From Accumulibacter sp964420975 (lineage in GTDB: Bacteria; Pseudomonadota; Gammaproteobacteria; Burkholderiales; Rhodocyclaceae), in NCBI GenBank assembly GCA_964420975.1, contig CAYQVH010000007.1, forward strand, positions 74,076 to 138,075: a stretch of DNA of 64,000 nt, in the 5' to 3' direction. The notes beneath the pieces were generated by a model. It had not been told where the DNA came from and did not search any database. It worked only from the letters and a program-made list of their open reading frames with translations. Made by a program: the position numbers and the translations under genes. The stretch's first letter is position 1; every line of letters starts with the position of its first letter. This document shows positions 51,781-62,829 of this stretch, in pieces.

Positions 51781-51825
51781 CGAAGGGTGATGTCGCTACC
51801 GCACAACAACAAGACATAGGATGAG

Positions 51826-53099
<1,274 letters not shown>

Positions 53100-53112
<13 letters not shown>

Positions 53113-54170
53113 CGGCCTGTTCGCTGCCTCTCGGAGCGATTGGCGGCGCCTTGGCGGCGCGTTCCGCGCGCTGGCTGGTTACGGGTAGTGCCGGATTCAT
53201 TGGTTCTCACTTGGTCGAGACGCTGTTGCGACTCGACCAGTGTGTCGTCGGACTCGACAACTTTGCCACCGGGCATCGGAGCAATCTTGACGAAGTGCGT
53301 GCGTCGGTCAATGCCGAGCAATGGTCGCGACATCGCTTCATGGAAGCCGACATACGCGAGCTCGACGCCTGCCGCGAAGCGTGTCGTGGCGTCGAGTTCG
53401 TGCTCCACCAGGCGGCTCTGGGCTCGGTACCGCGTTCGTTGGCAAATCCGATCGCGACCAATGCCGCCAACGTCGATGGCTTTCTGAACATGCTGGTCGC
53501 CGCGCGTGACGCCGGCGTCAAGCGTTTCGTTTACGCGGCGTCGAGTTCGACCTACGGTGATCACGAGGCGCTGCCCAAGATCGAAGAGCGCATCGGGCGT
53601 CCGCTTTCTCCCTACGCTGTTACCAAGTTAGTCAATGAGTTGTATGCCGACGTTTTCGGTCGCTGTTACGGACTAAGTTCGACCGGATTGCGTTACTTCA
53701 ACGTTTTCGGTCCGCGTCAGGATCCCGAAGGTGCCTACGCCGCCGTGATTCCGCGTTGGACGCGAGCGATGTTGTTGGGTGAGCCGGTGGTGATCAATGG
53801 TGACGGAGAGACCAGTCGCGACTTTTGCTTCGTTGCAAATGCCGTCCAGGCAAATCTGCTGGCTGCAACGTCCGACGATCCGGCGGCATTGAATCAGGTG
53901 TACAACGTCGCTGTCGACGATCGAACGTCGTTAAATCAACTGTTCGAGATCCTTCGCGACGCACTCGCCGAGTTTCGCCCTGGCGTGCGTACCCTGCGGC
54001 CGACGTACGGTGAGTTTCGGCCGGGCGACGTACGCCACTCACAAGCCGATGTTGGCAAGGCAAAGCGGCTGCTTGGCTATCAGCCTAGTCATCGCCTGGC
54101 CGACGGGGTCAGGGTCGCGATGCCGTGGTACGTTTCCCGCTTCGCGCTGGCTGACGAGGCGTGCCGATGA
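53100..54170 (+). CDS. tviC: UDP-N-acetylglucosamine(uronate) 4-epimerase (TviC/WbpP-like)
   Basis: A 356-residue extended SDR. TGSAGFIGSHLVETLL binds NAD. The catalytic Ser region SSSTYGD and Y-x3-K in YAVTK are present, and LRYFNVFGPRQDPEGAYAAVIP is the TviC/WbpP hallmark. GTG 53100 with AAGGAG six bases upstream is the likely start; the frame extends back into tviB without a better codon. The stop overlaps the next ATG. The pair with TviB points to an N-acetylhexosaminuronic acid in the polymer. Confidence 0.9.
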
Positions 54171-55075
54171 AACCTCGCTGCCGCCGGCTCTTGCTGACTT
54201 CCGTGCGGAGATTGCCGTTTGTCGCGTGCGGGCTGTTTGGACTGTTTATATTGTCAGCCAACGCCGGCGAAACCGACTCGGAACGACTGAGTTCACTGCG
54301 CAAGGAGGCGGTTGCCTACGAACATGGCGAAGGCGTTGCCAGGGATCCTGCGCGGGCCGTCAAGCTGTACTGCGAGGCGGCGCGGGCCGGTGACGCCGAG
54401 GCGCAGTTCAGTGTGGGCTGGATGTACGCCAATGGTCGCGGTGTCGAACGCAACGATGCGGTTGCCGCCTACTTCTTCGACCTTGCCGCCAAGCAGGGGC
54501 ACCCGCAGTCGCAGAAGATGAAGCGCTTCGTCGGCGAGCCGACGGCTGAAATACCGGAGTGCTTGCGCCCATCGGTGCCGAACGACGACGCGTCCGATTT
54601 GATCGTGCCCAGCAGTGAGTTGCAGAAGCAGGTCGTGGGTCTCGTCAACCAACTGGCGCCGGAATACGGAGTTAGCCCGCGTCTGGCGCTGGCGGTGATC
54701 CGGACCGAATCGAACTTTAATCCGGTGGCACTCTCGAATAAGAACGCACAGGGACTGATGCAGCTAATTCCGGATACTTCTGCACGTTTCAACGTCAAGA
54801 AGCCGTTTGACCCGGAACAGAACCTGCGCGGAGGTCTGTCGTATCTGCGTTGGCTGCTAGCCTATTTCGAAGGCGATGTCAGCCTGGTTGCCGCGGCGTA
54901 CAACGCCGGTGAAGGGGCGGTGAATCGCTATCGCGGAATTCCCCCGTACGCCGAGACGCAAGGCTACGTGAAGCGGATCATCTCCCTGTTCAAGCGGGGT
55001 GAGCACCCCTACGACGCGCGGGTGACGACGCCGTCTCCCGAGTTGCCGCGAATTCGGCTTACCAAGGGTTCGTAG
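54167..55075 (+). CDS. Lytic transglycosylase with Sel1 repeats
   Basis: A 302-residue exported protein. A signal segment (LPFVACGLFGLFILSANAG) precedes two Sel1-type repeats (about 50-125: EAQFSVGWMYANGRGV) and an SLT domain (about 150-285). The catalytic glutamate is Glu181 in RTESNFNP; AQGLMQLIPDTSARF and VAAAYNAGEGAV are typical. It would cut peptidoglycan, perhaps opening space for envelope machinery. ATG 54167 overlaps the epimerase TGA. It may be the last gene of the regulator-export unit; it could also be unrelated to polysaccharide. Confidence 0.88.
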   Translation: MKPRCRRLLLTSVRRLPFVACGLFGLFILSANAGETDSERLSSLRKEAVAYEHGEGVARDPARAVKLYCEAARAGDAEAQFSVGWMYANGRGVERNDAVAAYFFDLAAKQGHPQSQKMKRFVGEPTAEIPECLRPSVPNDDASDLIVPSSELQKQVVGLVNQLAPEYGVSPRLALAVIRTESNFNPVALSNKNAQGLMQLIPDTSARFNVKKPFDPEQNLRGGLSYLRWLLAYFEGDVSLVAAAYNAGEGAVNRYRGIPPYAETQGYVKRIISLFKRGEHPYDARVTTPSPELPRIRLTKGS

Positions 55076-55089
55076 GCCGGGGACACGGC

Positions 55090-55854
55090 ATGTCGACCTT
55101 GCGGGCCGTGATGCTCGTTGTTTGGGCGGGTTGCTTGTCCTTCTTCGCGCGTGCCGAACTGCCGGACATTCTCGACCACGTGAAGCCGTCGATCGTTGCT
55201 GTCGGTACCTACCAGGCAACGCGCAGCCCGCCGTTCGTGATTCGCGGGACGGGGTTTGCGGTCGGCGACGGACGGCAGGTGGCGACTAACGCGCATGTGT
55301 TGCCGGAGGCGCTCGACATCGCCGCCGGTGAGACGCTGGCGATTGCCGTTCGCTTGCCGAATGGTATGGCGCAGCCACGCGCTGCGAAGGCGTTTGCGAT
55401 CGACAAGCCGCATGACCTCGCGGTGTTGCGCATCGACGGCCCCCCCTTGCCGGCATTGGTGCTCCACGACGGCGCGGTGCGCGACGGTCAGTCGATCGCG
55501 TTTACCGGTTTCCCGATTGGTGGCGTCCTCGGACTGACCCCGGTGACCCATCGTGGAATCATCGCCGCGATCACGCCGATCGTCATCCCTGGCGCCAATG
55601 CCCGGCAGCTCAATCCGCGTGTCATCCAGCAGGTGCGCAGTGGAACGTTTGACGTCTACCAACTCGATGCCACGGCGTATCCGGGGAACAGCGGCGGTCC
55701 GCTGTACGAAACGACCCGCGGCGAGGTGATTGGCCTGATCAACATGGTTTTCGTCAAGGAAAGCAAGGAGTCGGTTCTCAGCAAGCCTTCCGGGATCAGT
55801 TTCGCGATTCCGGTGCGTTTTCTGCGCGAGCTGCTCGCCAAACCCGATCAGTAA
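55090..55854 (+). CDS. Periplasmic trypsin-like serine protease (S1/Deg-like without PDZ)
   Basis: A 254-residue protein with a signal peptide (VMLVVWAGCLSFFARA). The catalytic triad is visible: His69 in TNAHVL, Asp109 in HDLAVL and Ser201 in GNSGGPL. No PDZ domain follows, so it is shorter than DegP/DegQ. Fourteen bases separate it from the transglycosylase, so it may be cotranscribed. Substrate unknown. Confidence 0.88.
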   Translation: MSTLRAVMLVVWAGCLSFFARAELPDILDHVKPSIVAVGTYQATRSPPFVIRGTGFAVGDGRQVATNAHVLPEALDIAAGETLAIAVRLPNGMAQPRAAKAFAIDKPHDLAVLRIDGPPLPALVLHDGAVRDGQSIAFTGFPIGGVLGLTPVTHRGIIAAITPIVIPGANARQLNPRVIQQVRSGTFDVYQLDATAYPGNSGGPLYETTRGEVIGLINMVFVKESKESVLSKPSGISFAIPVRFLRELLAKPDQ

Positions 55855-55929
55855 GTGCTGCCGGCGCGTAGCGGGCCGACACGCCTGGCTGCTTCTGGTA
55901 GCATGCGCGCTGTTGCCATCGAACCGCCC

Positions 55930-57864
55930 ATGTCCGTTCCACTTGCCGAAATTTTTGCTGTCGATGGACCGCTGGCCGCTGGTGTCCCCGGCTACCGCCT
56001 GCGTAGCCAGCAACTGGCGATGGCGGAATCGATCGCCGCGGTGATCGCCGATAGCCGTGTTCTGGTCGCCGAGGCCGGAACAGGGACCGGCAAAACCTAC
56101 GCCTACCTGGTGCCGGCAATGCTTTCCGGCGGCAAGGTGATCGTCTCCACGGGCACGCGCAACCTTCAGGACCAACTCTTTGCGCGGGATATTCCGACTC
56201 TCCGCAAGTTGCTCGCGACGCCGCTCAAGGTCGCCCTGCTCAAGGGGCGTGCCAATTACGTCTGCCAGCATCACCTTGCCCGGGCGTTGGCCGACGGGCG
56301 CTTCCTGTCGCGCGAAGACGCGTCGTACGCGCAGCGGATTGCACGTTTTGCGCAGCGAACGCGGACCGGTGACAAGGCCGAGTGCGCCGGTGTTCCGGAA
56401 AACGCGGCGGTGTGGGCGATGGTCACCTCAACTCGCGACAACTGCCTTGGTCAGGAGTGCTCGTACCACAAGGAGTGTTTTGTTCTCGGCGCACGACGAG
56501 AGGCGTTGAGTGCGGACTTGGTGGTGGTCAACCACCATCTGTTCTTCGCCGACGTGATGTTGCGTGATGAAGGATCTGCCGAGCTACTGCCAGCGTGCAA
56601 CACGGTGATCTTTGACGAGGCACACCAGCTGCCAGAGGTCGCCAGTCTTTTTTTCGGTGAGAGCCTGTCCACCGCGCAACTGCTCGAACTCGCACGTGAT
56701 GCACGGGTCGAGGGGCTGGCGGCGGCTCGCGACTGCCTTGATCTGCCTCCCGCCTGCGCGAGTCTCGAAAACGCGGGACGTCTGCTGCGTCTGGCGCTGC
56801 CCCTCGATCCGGCGCGTTACGCGCTGCAACAGCTTGACGCATGGCCGGCGTTCGCGGCGGCGCTGAACGGGACGGAAGGGGCGATTGCCGCCCTCGCTGG
56901 CGTTCTTGAGGAACAGGCGCAGCGCAGTGAAGGGCTCGAAAATTGCTGGCGGCGTGCGTGTGAGTTGCAGGCGCGTCTGGGTGCTTGGCAGCGCGGTGAC
57001 GACGCCGAGTTTGTGCGCTGGTGCGAGACGCATGTGCATTCGGCGCAACTCAACGCGACGCCGCTGGTGATCGCAGAAATCATGCGGAAGCAGATGGTCG
57101 GTCGCCCGCGTGCCTGGATTTTCACCTCGGCGACGCTGGCGGTGCAGGAGGATTTCGCGCATTACTGTCGTGAGATGGGCCTCGACGACGCTTTGGCAGT
57201 CCGTTGGGAGAGCCCGTTCGACTATCCGCAGCAGGCGCTCCTCTACGCGCCGAAAGACGTCCCCGATCCGAACAGCGGCCACTATTGCGAGGCGGTCGTC
57301 GCCGCCGCACTCCCTCTACTGGAGGCGAGCCGCGGACGCGCGTTTTTTCTTTGCACCTCCTTGCGCGCCATGCGCCGAGTGCATGAGCTACTCAGCGAGC
57401 AATTGCCACGCGCCGGTCTCGACGATCTTCCCTTGCTGTTACAGGGAGAGCGCAGCAAGCACGAGTTGCTCGAACACTTTCGCCGACTCGGCAACGCGGT
57501 GCTGATCGGTAGTCAGAGTTTCTGGGAGGGCGTCGATGTTCGCGGCGAGGCTCTGTCGCTGGTCGTCATCGACAAGCTGCCGTTTGCGCCACCCGATGAT
57601 CCAGTGCTTTCAGCGCGTCTCGACCGTCTGCGCAGTGCCGGCCGCAATGCGTTTCTGGAGTATCAGCTCCCTCGCGCCGTGATCAACGTTAAGCAGGGCG
57701 CCGGTCGACTGATTCGCGACGAAACGGACCGCGGCGTACTGATGATCTGCGACCCGCGACTGGTCGGCAAGAGCTATGGCAAGCGTATCTGGCGTAGCCT
57801 GCCGCCGATGAAGCGGACTCGCGAATTGTCCGAGGCAGTGGCCTTTTTCGCCGCAGCGGCCTGA
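55930..57864 (+). CDS. DinG/YoaA-type ATP-dependent DNA helicase
   Basis: A 644-residue superfamily 2 XPD-like helicase. Walker A AGTGTGKTYAYLVP, motif Ia STGTRNLQDQLF, DEAH box in FDEAHQLPE, and motifs V-VI (SFWEGVDVRGEAL, KQGAGRLIRDE) are clear. Between motifs Ia and II four cysteines (VCQHHL, NCLGQEC, HKECF) fit an iron-sulfur cluster. Probably repairs stalled or R-loop structures. ATG 55930 is the first start that leaves a normal N-terminus; an upstream frame to 55855 adds 25 unlikely residues. YoaA and DinG are not distinguished here. Confidence 0.92.
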   Translation: MSVPLAEIFAVDGPLAAGVPGYRLRSQQLAMAESIAAVIADSRVLVAEAGTGTGKTYAYLVPAMLSGGKVIVSTGTRNLQDQLFARDIPTLRKLLATPLKVALLKGRANYVCQHHLARALADGRFLSREDASYAQRIARFAQRTRTGDKAECAGVPENAAVWAMVTSTRDNCLGQECSYHKECFVLGARREALSADLVVVNHHLFFADVMLRDEGSAELLPACNTVIFDEAHQLPEVASLFFGESLSTAQLLELARDARVEGLAAARDCLDLPPACASLENAGRLLRLALPLDPARYALQQLDAWPAFAAALNGTEGAIAALAGVLEEQAQRSEGLENCWRRACELQARLGAWQRGDDAEFVRWCETHVHSAQLNATPLVIAEIMRKQMVGRPRAWIFTSATLAVQEDFAHYCREMGLDDALAVRWESPFDYPQQALLYAPKDVPDPNSGHYCEAVVAAALPLLEASRGRAFFLCTSLRAMRRVHELLSEQLPRAGLDDLPLLLQGERSKHELLEHFRRLGNAVLIGSQSFWEGVDVRGEALSLVVIDKLPFAPPDDPVLSARLDRLRSAGRNAFLEYQLPRAVINVKQGAGRLIRDETDRGVLMICDPRLVGKSYGKRIWRSLPPMKRTRELSEAVAFFAAAA

Positions 57865-57868
57865 AGCG

Positions 57869-59203
57869 ATGGACAGCGAATCCGTGCGCAGTGCGCGCCG
57901 TGCTCTTTCTGGCGACTGTCGCACAACGGCCGCCTGGCTCAATCGCGACTGCGCCTGTGTTACCGTCGACCAGGATGCGCTGCGCGAGGCACTCGAAGCG
58001 GGAGACGGCGCGCTGTCGCACGCCGAGATGTTGGCCGCCCGACCTCATCTCTTCTCGAACAGCGTAGTCTTCGTCAGCGAAGTCCACTTACAGCGGATGG
58101 CAACGATAGTCGCCGCGCTTGAACGGGTGGCCGCCATGCCTGCGTACCGCGAGCGCGTGTTCGCGCACGCCCCGCTGATTGCGCGTCACGCTTCCGGGGC
58201 TGCTGGTGCATTTCTCGGCTATGACTTTCATTTGGGTCAAGACGGCCCGCGCCTGATCGAAATCAATTCCAACGCCGGCGGCGCGTTGCTCAACGCTCGG
58301 TTGTTGCGGGCGCAGCGGGCGTGTTGTCCCGCCGTGACGTCGAGACTGCCGGCGGCGAACGACGCGGAAACGGCGTTCCTCGCCATGTTTCGCGAGGAGT
58401 GGCGTCGTAGCGGCCACGCCGCCGCCAGCAGACCTTTGCGGACGGTGGCGATCGTTGATACCTCGCCGGCCGCGCAGTATTTGGCACCGGAGTTCGAGTT
58501 ATTCCGCCGGTTGTTCGCTGCCGATGGCCTTACGGCACTGATCGCCGATCCGGCAGAGTTGGCGTTTGATGGGGAGCGTCTTGCCTGCCGCGGAGAGGTC
58601 GTCGATCTGGTCTACAATCGTCTCACCGACTTCGCCCTCGCGGCGGAGGAGAATGGCGTACTACGTGCCGCGTATCTGGCTGGCGCGGTGGCGGTGACGC
58701 CGAATCCGCAGACTCACGCCTTGTTTGCCGATAAGCGTAACCTCGTCTTCCTTGGAGACCCAGTCTGGTTGCAACAGATCGGCGTCGACGCCGGCGATTG
58801 CGAAGCGTTGGCGACCGCCATTCCGCCAACCGTCGAGGTCGGCCGTGACAACGCGCCGGCGTTGTGGGAGACCCGCAAGCGCTGGTATTTCAAGCCGGCT
58901 GCCGGTTTTGGCAGCCGAGCGACGTATCGTGGCGAGAAGATGACGCGACGGGTCTTCGACGCCGTGAGCCAAGGAGGTTACGTTGCACAGGAAGTCGTCG
59001 TTCCCTCAGAGCGGCGTTTGTGGATCGACGGCAAAGAACACGACTTCAAGCTCGATCTCCGCAACTACGTCTATCGTGGAAGTGTCCAGCTGGTATCAGC
59101 ACGCCTCTATCGCGGACAGACGACCAACTTCCGGACACCAGGGGGTGGCTTTGCCGCCGTTTTCCCGGTTTCCTGCCGGTCCGCGCTCGAGGAGACGACG
59201 TGA
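57869..59203 (+). CDS. ATP-grasp-like protein with permuted motif order
   Basis: A 444-residue cytoplasmic protein of no family that I can name surely. A metal-binding ATP-grasp-type motif LIEINSNAGG (Glu131, Asn133) lies before the nucleotide-lysine-type motif YFKPAAGFGSRA (Lys342). Normal ATP-grasp proteins have the lysine first, so the fold may be circularly permuted, as in glutathionylspermidine-synthase-like proteins. LDLRNYVYRG and TPGGGFAAVFPV close the protein. It starts four bases after the helicase and overlaps mobB by GTGA, so it belongs to the molybdenum cofactor operon. Confidence 0.55.
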   Translation: MDSESVRSARRALSGDCRTTAAWLNRDCACVTVDQDALREALEAGDGALSHAEMLAARPHLFSNSVVFVSEVHLQRMATIVAALERVAAMPAYRERVFAHAPLIARHASGAAGAFLGYDFHLGQDGPRLIEINSNAGGALLNARLLRAQRACCPAVTSRLPAANDAETAFLAMFREEWRRSGHAAASRPLRTVAIVDTSPAAQYLAPEFELFRRLFAADGLTALIADPAELAFDGERLACRGEVVDLVYNRLTDFALAAEENGVLRAAYLAGAVAVTPNPQTHALFADKRNLVFLGDPVWLQQIGVDAGDCEALATAIPPTVEVGRDNAPALWETRKRWYFKPAAGFGSRATYRGEKMTRRVFDAVSQGGYVAQEVVVPSERRLWIDGKEHDFKLDLRNYVYRGSVQLVSARLYRGQTTNFRTPGGGFAAVFPVSCRSALEETT

Positions 59204-59721
59204 AAGTGTTCGGTATCGCCGGCTATTCGGGGGTGGGCAAGACGACCCTGCTGGAAAAAGTCGTTCCGCAACTTGTGGCGCTCGGTCTGCGAGTTTCCGT
59301 GCTCAAACATACACACCACGAGTTTGACCTTGATCGTCCAGGCAAAGACTCCTTCCGCCATCGCGAGGCGGGCGCTGTCGAGGTTCTTCTGGCGGGGGGG
59401 CGGCGCTGGGTCTTGATGCACGAGTTGCGGGATACGCCGGAACCGACGCTGGGGGAACATCTGGCGCGTTTTGCGCCGTGCGATCTGGTGCTCGTCGAAG
59501 GTTACAAGCAGGAAGCGCTCGCCAAACTCGAGGTCTATCGTCCGGCCAACGGCAAGCCGCCTTTGTGGCCGGACGACCCGCAGATCGTGGCGGTCGCCTC
59601 CGACGTACCGGCGAACGCCGGTGGCCATCCACGTTGGCTTGACCTCAACGACAGTCGCGCCATCGTTCGTTTTCTGTTGGCGACGCTCGACCTCGAAGGA
59701 TGCGCTGATGCTTGCCTTTGA
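59200..59721 (+). CDS. mobB: Molybdopterin-guanine dinucleotide biosynthesis protein MobB
   Basis: A 173-residue GTP-binding protein that helps make the MGD form of molybdenum cofactor. The P-loop GYSGVGKTTLL (residues 8-18), VLKHTHHEFDLDRPGKDS, and LVLVEGYKQEALAKLEVYR are diagnostic. GTG 59200 with GAGGAG upstream overlaps the previous stop. Followed directly by moeA with a 14-base overlap. Confidence 0.93.
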   Translation: MKVFGIAGYSGVGKTTLLEKVVPQLVALGLRVSVLKHTHHEFDLDRPGKDSFRHREAGAVEVLLAGGRRWVLMHELRDTPEPTLGEHLARFAPCDLVLVEGYKQEALAKLEVYRPANGKPPLWPDDPQIVAVASDVPANAGGHPRWLDLNDSRAIVRFLLATLDLEGCADACL

Positions 59722-60913
59722 CGAAGCACTCAACTACCTGCTGCAGCACGCGTTGCCGGTTGCTGAAGTAGAAACGGTGTCGACGCTGGCGGCGGCAGGG
59801 AGGGTTCTCGCGCAGGCACAACGGTCGAGGGTGAATTTGCCACCCCTCGACAATTCGGCGATGGACGGCTATGCCGTCGCTTGCGACGATGTTCCGGATC
59901 CCGGCACCAGACTGCCGATTTCACAACGCATCGCGGCGGGAAGTGTCGGGTTCGCGCTGGCGGCCGGAACCGCCGCCCGGATCTTCACTGGCGCGCCGAT
60001 TCCGGCCGGTGCCGACGCCGTGGTCATGCAGGAGGCGTGCACGCTGGTCGGCAGTGAGGTGAGCATTGATCACCGGCCACAGCCTGGAGACCACGTTCGC
60101 CGCGTCGGCAGTGACCTCGCTGTCGGCAGCGAAATCCTGCCGGCCGGACAGCGGCTGAGGCCGCAGGACGTGGCGCTGGCGGCCGCGGTGGGCATCGCGG
60201 CGTTGCCGGTCCGTCGCCGACTACGTGTCGCCGTCCTGTCCACCGGTGACGAACTGTGGATGCCGGGAGAGCCACTGCCGGACGGTGCGGTCTACAATGC
60301 CAACTACTTCTTGCTCACGGCCTTGCTCGTCGGCTGTGGCTGTGAGGTCGTGAGCCATAGCCAGGTGGTCGACGATCTGACTGCGACGCGTGCCGTGCTG
60401 CGGCGGGCGGCTGCGGAGGCCGACCTGATCTTGTCGTCCGGCGGCGTCTCGGTTGGTGAGGAAGACCACGTTCGGGCGGCGGTCCGCGCCGAAGGTCAGC
60501 TAGCGCTCTGGAAGATTGCCTGCAAGCCGGGTAAGCCGTTGGCTTTCGGCGAGGTCGCGGCGGCTGATCGCCGGGCGGCGTTTATCGGGCTGCCGGGCAA
60601 CCCGGTTTCGAGTTTTGTGACATTCCTCTTGCTGGTGCGGCCCTACGTGCTGAAAAGGCAAGGGGTACGCCACACCCAGCCGGTCAGCCGTTTGCTGCGC
60701 GCCGACTTTGATTGGTTGCAGCCAGACGTGCGGCGCGAGTTTCTACGTGCCCAAAGCACGCCCGATGGCGGCGTTCAGATCTTTCCAAACCAGAGCTCGG
60801 GCGTGTTGACCTCGGCCGTGTGGGCCGATGGCCTGATCGACAATCCGCCGCAGCAGGTTATCCGTCGCGGCGACGCCGTTCGTTTTCTTCCCTTTTCAGA
60901 ACTCTTGTCCTAA
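59708..60913 (+). CDS. moeA: Molybdopterin molybdenumtransferase MoeA
   Basis: A 401-residue enzyme inserting molybdate into adenylylated molybdopterin. PLDNSAMDGYAVAC, IFTGAPIPAGADAVVMQE, VAVLSTGDEL, NANYFLL, LSSGGVSVGEEDHV and KPGKPLAFG are standard MoeA motifs. GLPGNPVSSFVTF belongs to the MogA-like domain. It starts inside the end of mobB and is followed six bases later by moaD. Confidence 0.96.
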   Translation: MLAFDEALNYLLQHALPVAEVETVSTLAAAGRVLAQAQRSRVNLPPLDNSAMDGYAVACDDVPDPGTRLPISQRIAAGSVGFALAAGTAARIFTGAPIPAGADAVVMQEACTLVGSEVSIDHRPQPGDHVRRVGSDLAVGSEILPAGQRLRPQDVALAAAVGIAALPVRRRLRVAVLSTGDELWMPGEPLPDGAVYNANYFLLTALLVGCGCEVVSHSQVVDDLTATRAVLRRAAAEADLILSSGGVSVGEEDHVRAAVRAEGQLALWKIACKPGKPLAFGEVAAADRRAAFIGLPGNPVSSFVTFLLLVRPYVLKRQGVRHTQPVSRLLRADFDWLQPDVRREFLRAQSTPDGGVQIFPNQSSGVLTSAVWADGLIDNPPQQVIRRGDAVRFLPFSELLS

Positions 60914-60919
60914 CCGGCC

Positions 60920-61180
60920 GTGAAGCTCTTGCGATTGAAGATTCTTTACTTTGCCAGCCTGCGCGAAAGAGTCGGCACGAGTAGCGAGGAAATCGCCCTG
61001 CCTGGGCCGGCGAACGTCGCTCACGTCATGCACTGGCTTGCGGCGCGTGGCGGCGTATGGCACGAGGTGACGACGTTGCGCAATCTGCGTTGCGCCGTTA
61101 ACCACGAGTTGGCAAGCGCCGATTCGCCCCTTGCAGACGGCGACGAGCTGGCTTTTTTTCCGCCGGTAACAGGGGGTTAA
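60920..61180 (+). CDS. moaD: Molybdopterin synthase small subunit MoaD
   Basis: An 86-residue ubiquitin-like sulfur carrier. The C-terminal Gly-Gly (FFPPVTGG) receives the thiocarboxylate; LYFASLRERVG and NHELAS-type segments fit MoaD. GTG start. One base separates its stop from moaE. Confidence 0.93.
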   Translation: MKLLRLKILYFASLRERVGTSSEEIALPGPANVAHVMHWLAARGGVWHEVTTLRNLRCAVNHELASADSPLADGDELAFFPPVTGG

Positions 61181-61181
61181 G

Positions 61182-61637
61182 GTGACGGTTCGGGTCCAGG
61201 AGGGGGACTTCGATGTGAGCGAAGAGTTGGCGGCGCTGTGTCGCGAGCACACACAAGTCGGCGCCTTGGCCTCGTTCATCGGTCTCGTGCGCGAAGTCAG
61301 CCAGGGCAGTACGCTCGCGGCGATGATGCTCGAGCATTATCCGGGGATGACCGAAAAGGCGCTGCAGGCGATCATCGACGAGGCTCGCCAGCGCTGGACC
61401 CTCATCGATGCGATCGTCATCCATCGCGTCGGCCGCCTGCATCCGGGCGAGCGGATTGTTTTTGTCGGCGTCGCGAGTGAGCATCGCGCCGACGCTTTTG
61501 CCGCCTGCGAGTTCATCATCGACTACCTGAAGACGCGCGCTCCTTTCTGGAAAAAGGAGCTGAGCCGCGATGGCGAGCGCTGGGTCGAGGCGCGGTCGGC
61601 CGACGATGACGCCGCTGGGCGCTGGCGGCGTGACTGA
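61182..61637 (+). CDS. moaE: Molybdopterin synthase large subunit MoaE
   Basis: A 151-residue catalytic subunit converting precursor Z (cPMP) to molybdopterin with MoaD. GALASFIGLVREVS, MMLEHYPGMTEKAL, IHRVGRLHPGERIVFVGVAS and FIIDYLKTRAPFWKKE are all characteristic, with the active lysines in the last block. GTG start directly after moaD. Confidence 0.95.
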   Translation: MTVRVQEGDFDVSEELAALCREHTQVGALASFIGLVREVSQGSTLAAMMLEHYPGMTEKALQAIIDEARQRWTLIDAIVIHRVGRLHPGERIVFVGVASEHRADAFAACEFIIDYLKTRAPFWKKELSRDGERWVEARSADDDAAGRWRRD

Positions 61638-61638
61638 A

Positions 61639-62829
61639 ATGACTAGGTTCGGGCGGATCACGGCGGAGTCGCTGCCCCATAGGGATCGCGATCCCGGTTC
61701 CCGGACGACCCTGGTTTCGGACGTGTCGCGGCAGGAGAACAGCGACGACGGGAAGACTTCGACTGACCAGCAACTGCCGCCGTTCGACACCGCGAAGTGT
61801 TTCTCTGCCATCGCCAGGCAGCGCGAACTGGAGCGATTGCAGCAGACGCTCGGTGCCGACTTTGCGATCGAATTCGTCGCCGTGGACGTCACTGACGAGC
61901 AAAGCGTCGCGGCGCTTGCCGATCAGTTTGCCGAAGCGCGCGTCAACGGCAGTGCGGAGGACGGGCGACGCTTTGCACTCGAGGTCGCCGAGAATACGAT
62001 GATCGTTGGGGCTGACATGGCGCCGGTGGCCGCGCTGACGGCGACGGGCGTCTACCGCGACAGCGGAACGCCACGGCGCTTTGGCTTGCTGGCCTTCAAC
62101 GCGCGCAACAACCACGTCCTGGAGTCGGCTTTTGGTGAACTGCGTCGCTGTTTTGGCGATCATCCGCTGCGCGAGATCGAGCGCATGGCCTTGCTGCACG
62201 AGGCGGCACACTGCGTCGTCCAGCACGCGGAGCAGTCCGGGGCGGACGCATGGAGCCGCGCGGTCGGCGTTCTCGACGAACCCTCCGGCAAGGCTGGCGA
62301 CGAGATTCGTCGCTGGGCGAAGAGCGATGAAGGCAGCATGGCTTACCCGCGCGTACGCGACTTGTTGCTGCTCGAGGCTGCCGCGCTTGATCGGTTGCAG
62401 GAGCGCGTCCGTATGGGCGAGGAAGGTCTTCGCTATGATGCCGATGCTCTACGCGACGCCTACCAAGAGCAACAGGCGGGCCCCGACTATCGGAACTATC
62501 AGGAACAGGTCAGCGACGCCTTCATGGCCCTCACGCTCCAACAGGAGGGCGTCGACGTCGCCGCAACGCTTGCCGCGGCACGCGCGCGTGGAGACCGCGA
62601 ACACAACACCCAGGCGACTCTGATGGCGATCGCTGACCTTCCCCGCGCGACCCTGCTCGGGATGAGCCGGCGTCAGCTGATGACGTTTTCAGCCGCTGTC
62701 GTCCGGCAAGCGTTGCAGATCGAGTCGCCGGCGGGTAGCTCGAACAACCCCCTGGACCAAGAGGGAGTGGCGAAGCGCATACCCGCTCCGCGACGGCACG
62801 GCAATCAATCAGGAAGGAGTTCCCCATGA
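61639..62829 (+). CDS. Unrecognised protein with HEAAH zinc-protease-like motif
   Basis: A 396-residue protein that I do not recognise. The first 50 residues are polar and probably disordered. Residues 187-191 read HEAAH inside LLHEAAHCVVQH, the gluzincin-type HExxH. About 100 residues later (292-296) is SDAFMAL, which could carry a third ligand. No signal peptide or membrane segment is seen. ATG 61639 is one base after moaE; no strong ribosome-binding site is present, so it probably depends on translation of moaE. It overlaps the next gene by ATGA. Metallopeptidase function is a guess. Confidence 0.55.
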   Translation: MTRFGRITAESLPHRDRDPGSRTTLVSDVSRQENSDDGKTSTDQQLPPFDTAKCFSAIARQRELERLQQTLGADFAIEFVAVDVTDEQSVAALADQFAEARVNGSAEDGRRFALEVAENTMIVGADMAPVAALTATGVYRDSGTPRRFGLLAFNARNNHVLESAFGELRRCFGDHPLREIERMALLHEAAHCVVQHAEQSGADAWSRAVGVLDEPSGKAGDEIRRWAKSDEGSMAYPRVRDLLLLEAAALDRLQERVRMGEEGLRYDADALRDAYQEQQAGPDYRNYQEQVSDAFMALTLQQEGVDVAATLAAARARGDREHNTQATLMAIADLPRATLLGMSRRQLMTFSAAVVRQALQIESPAGSSNNPLDQEGVAKRIPAPRRHGNQSGRSSP

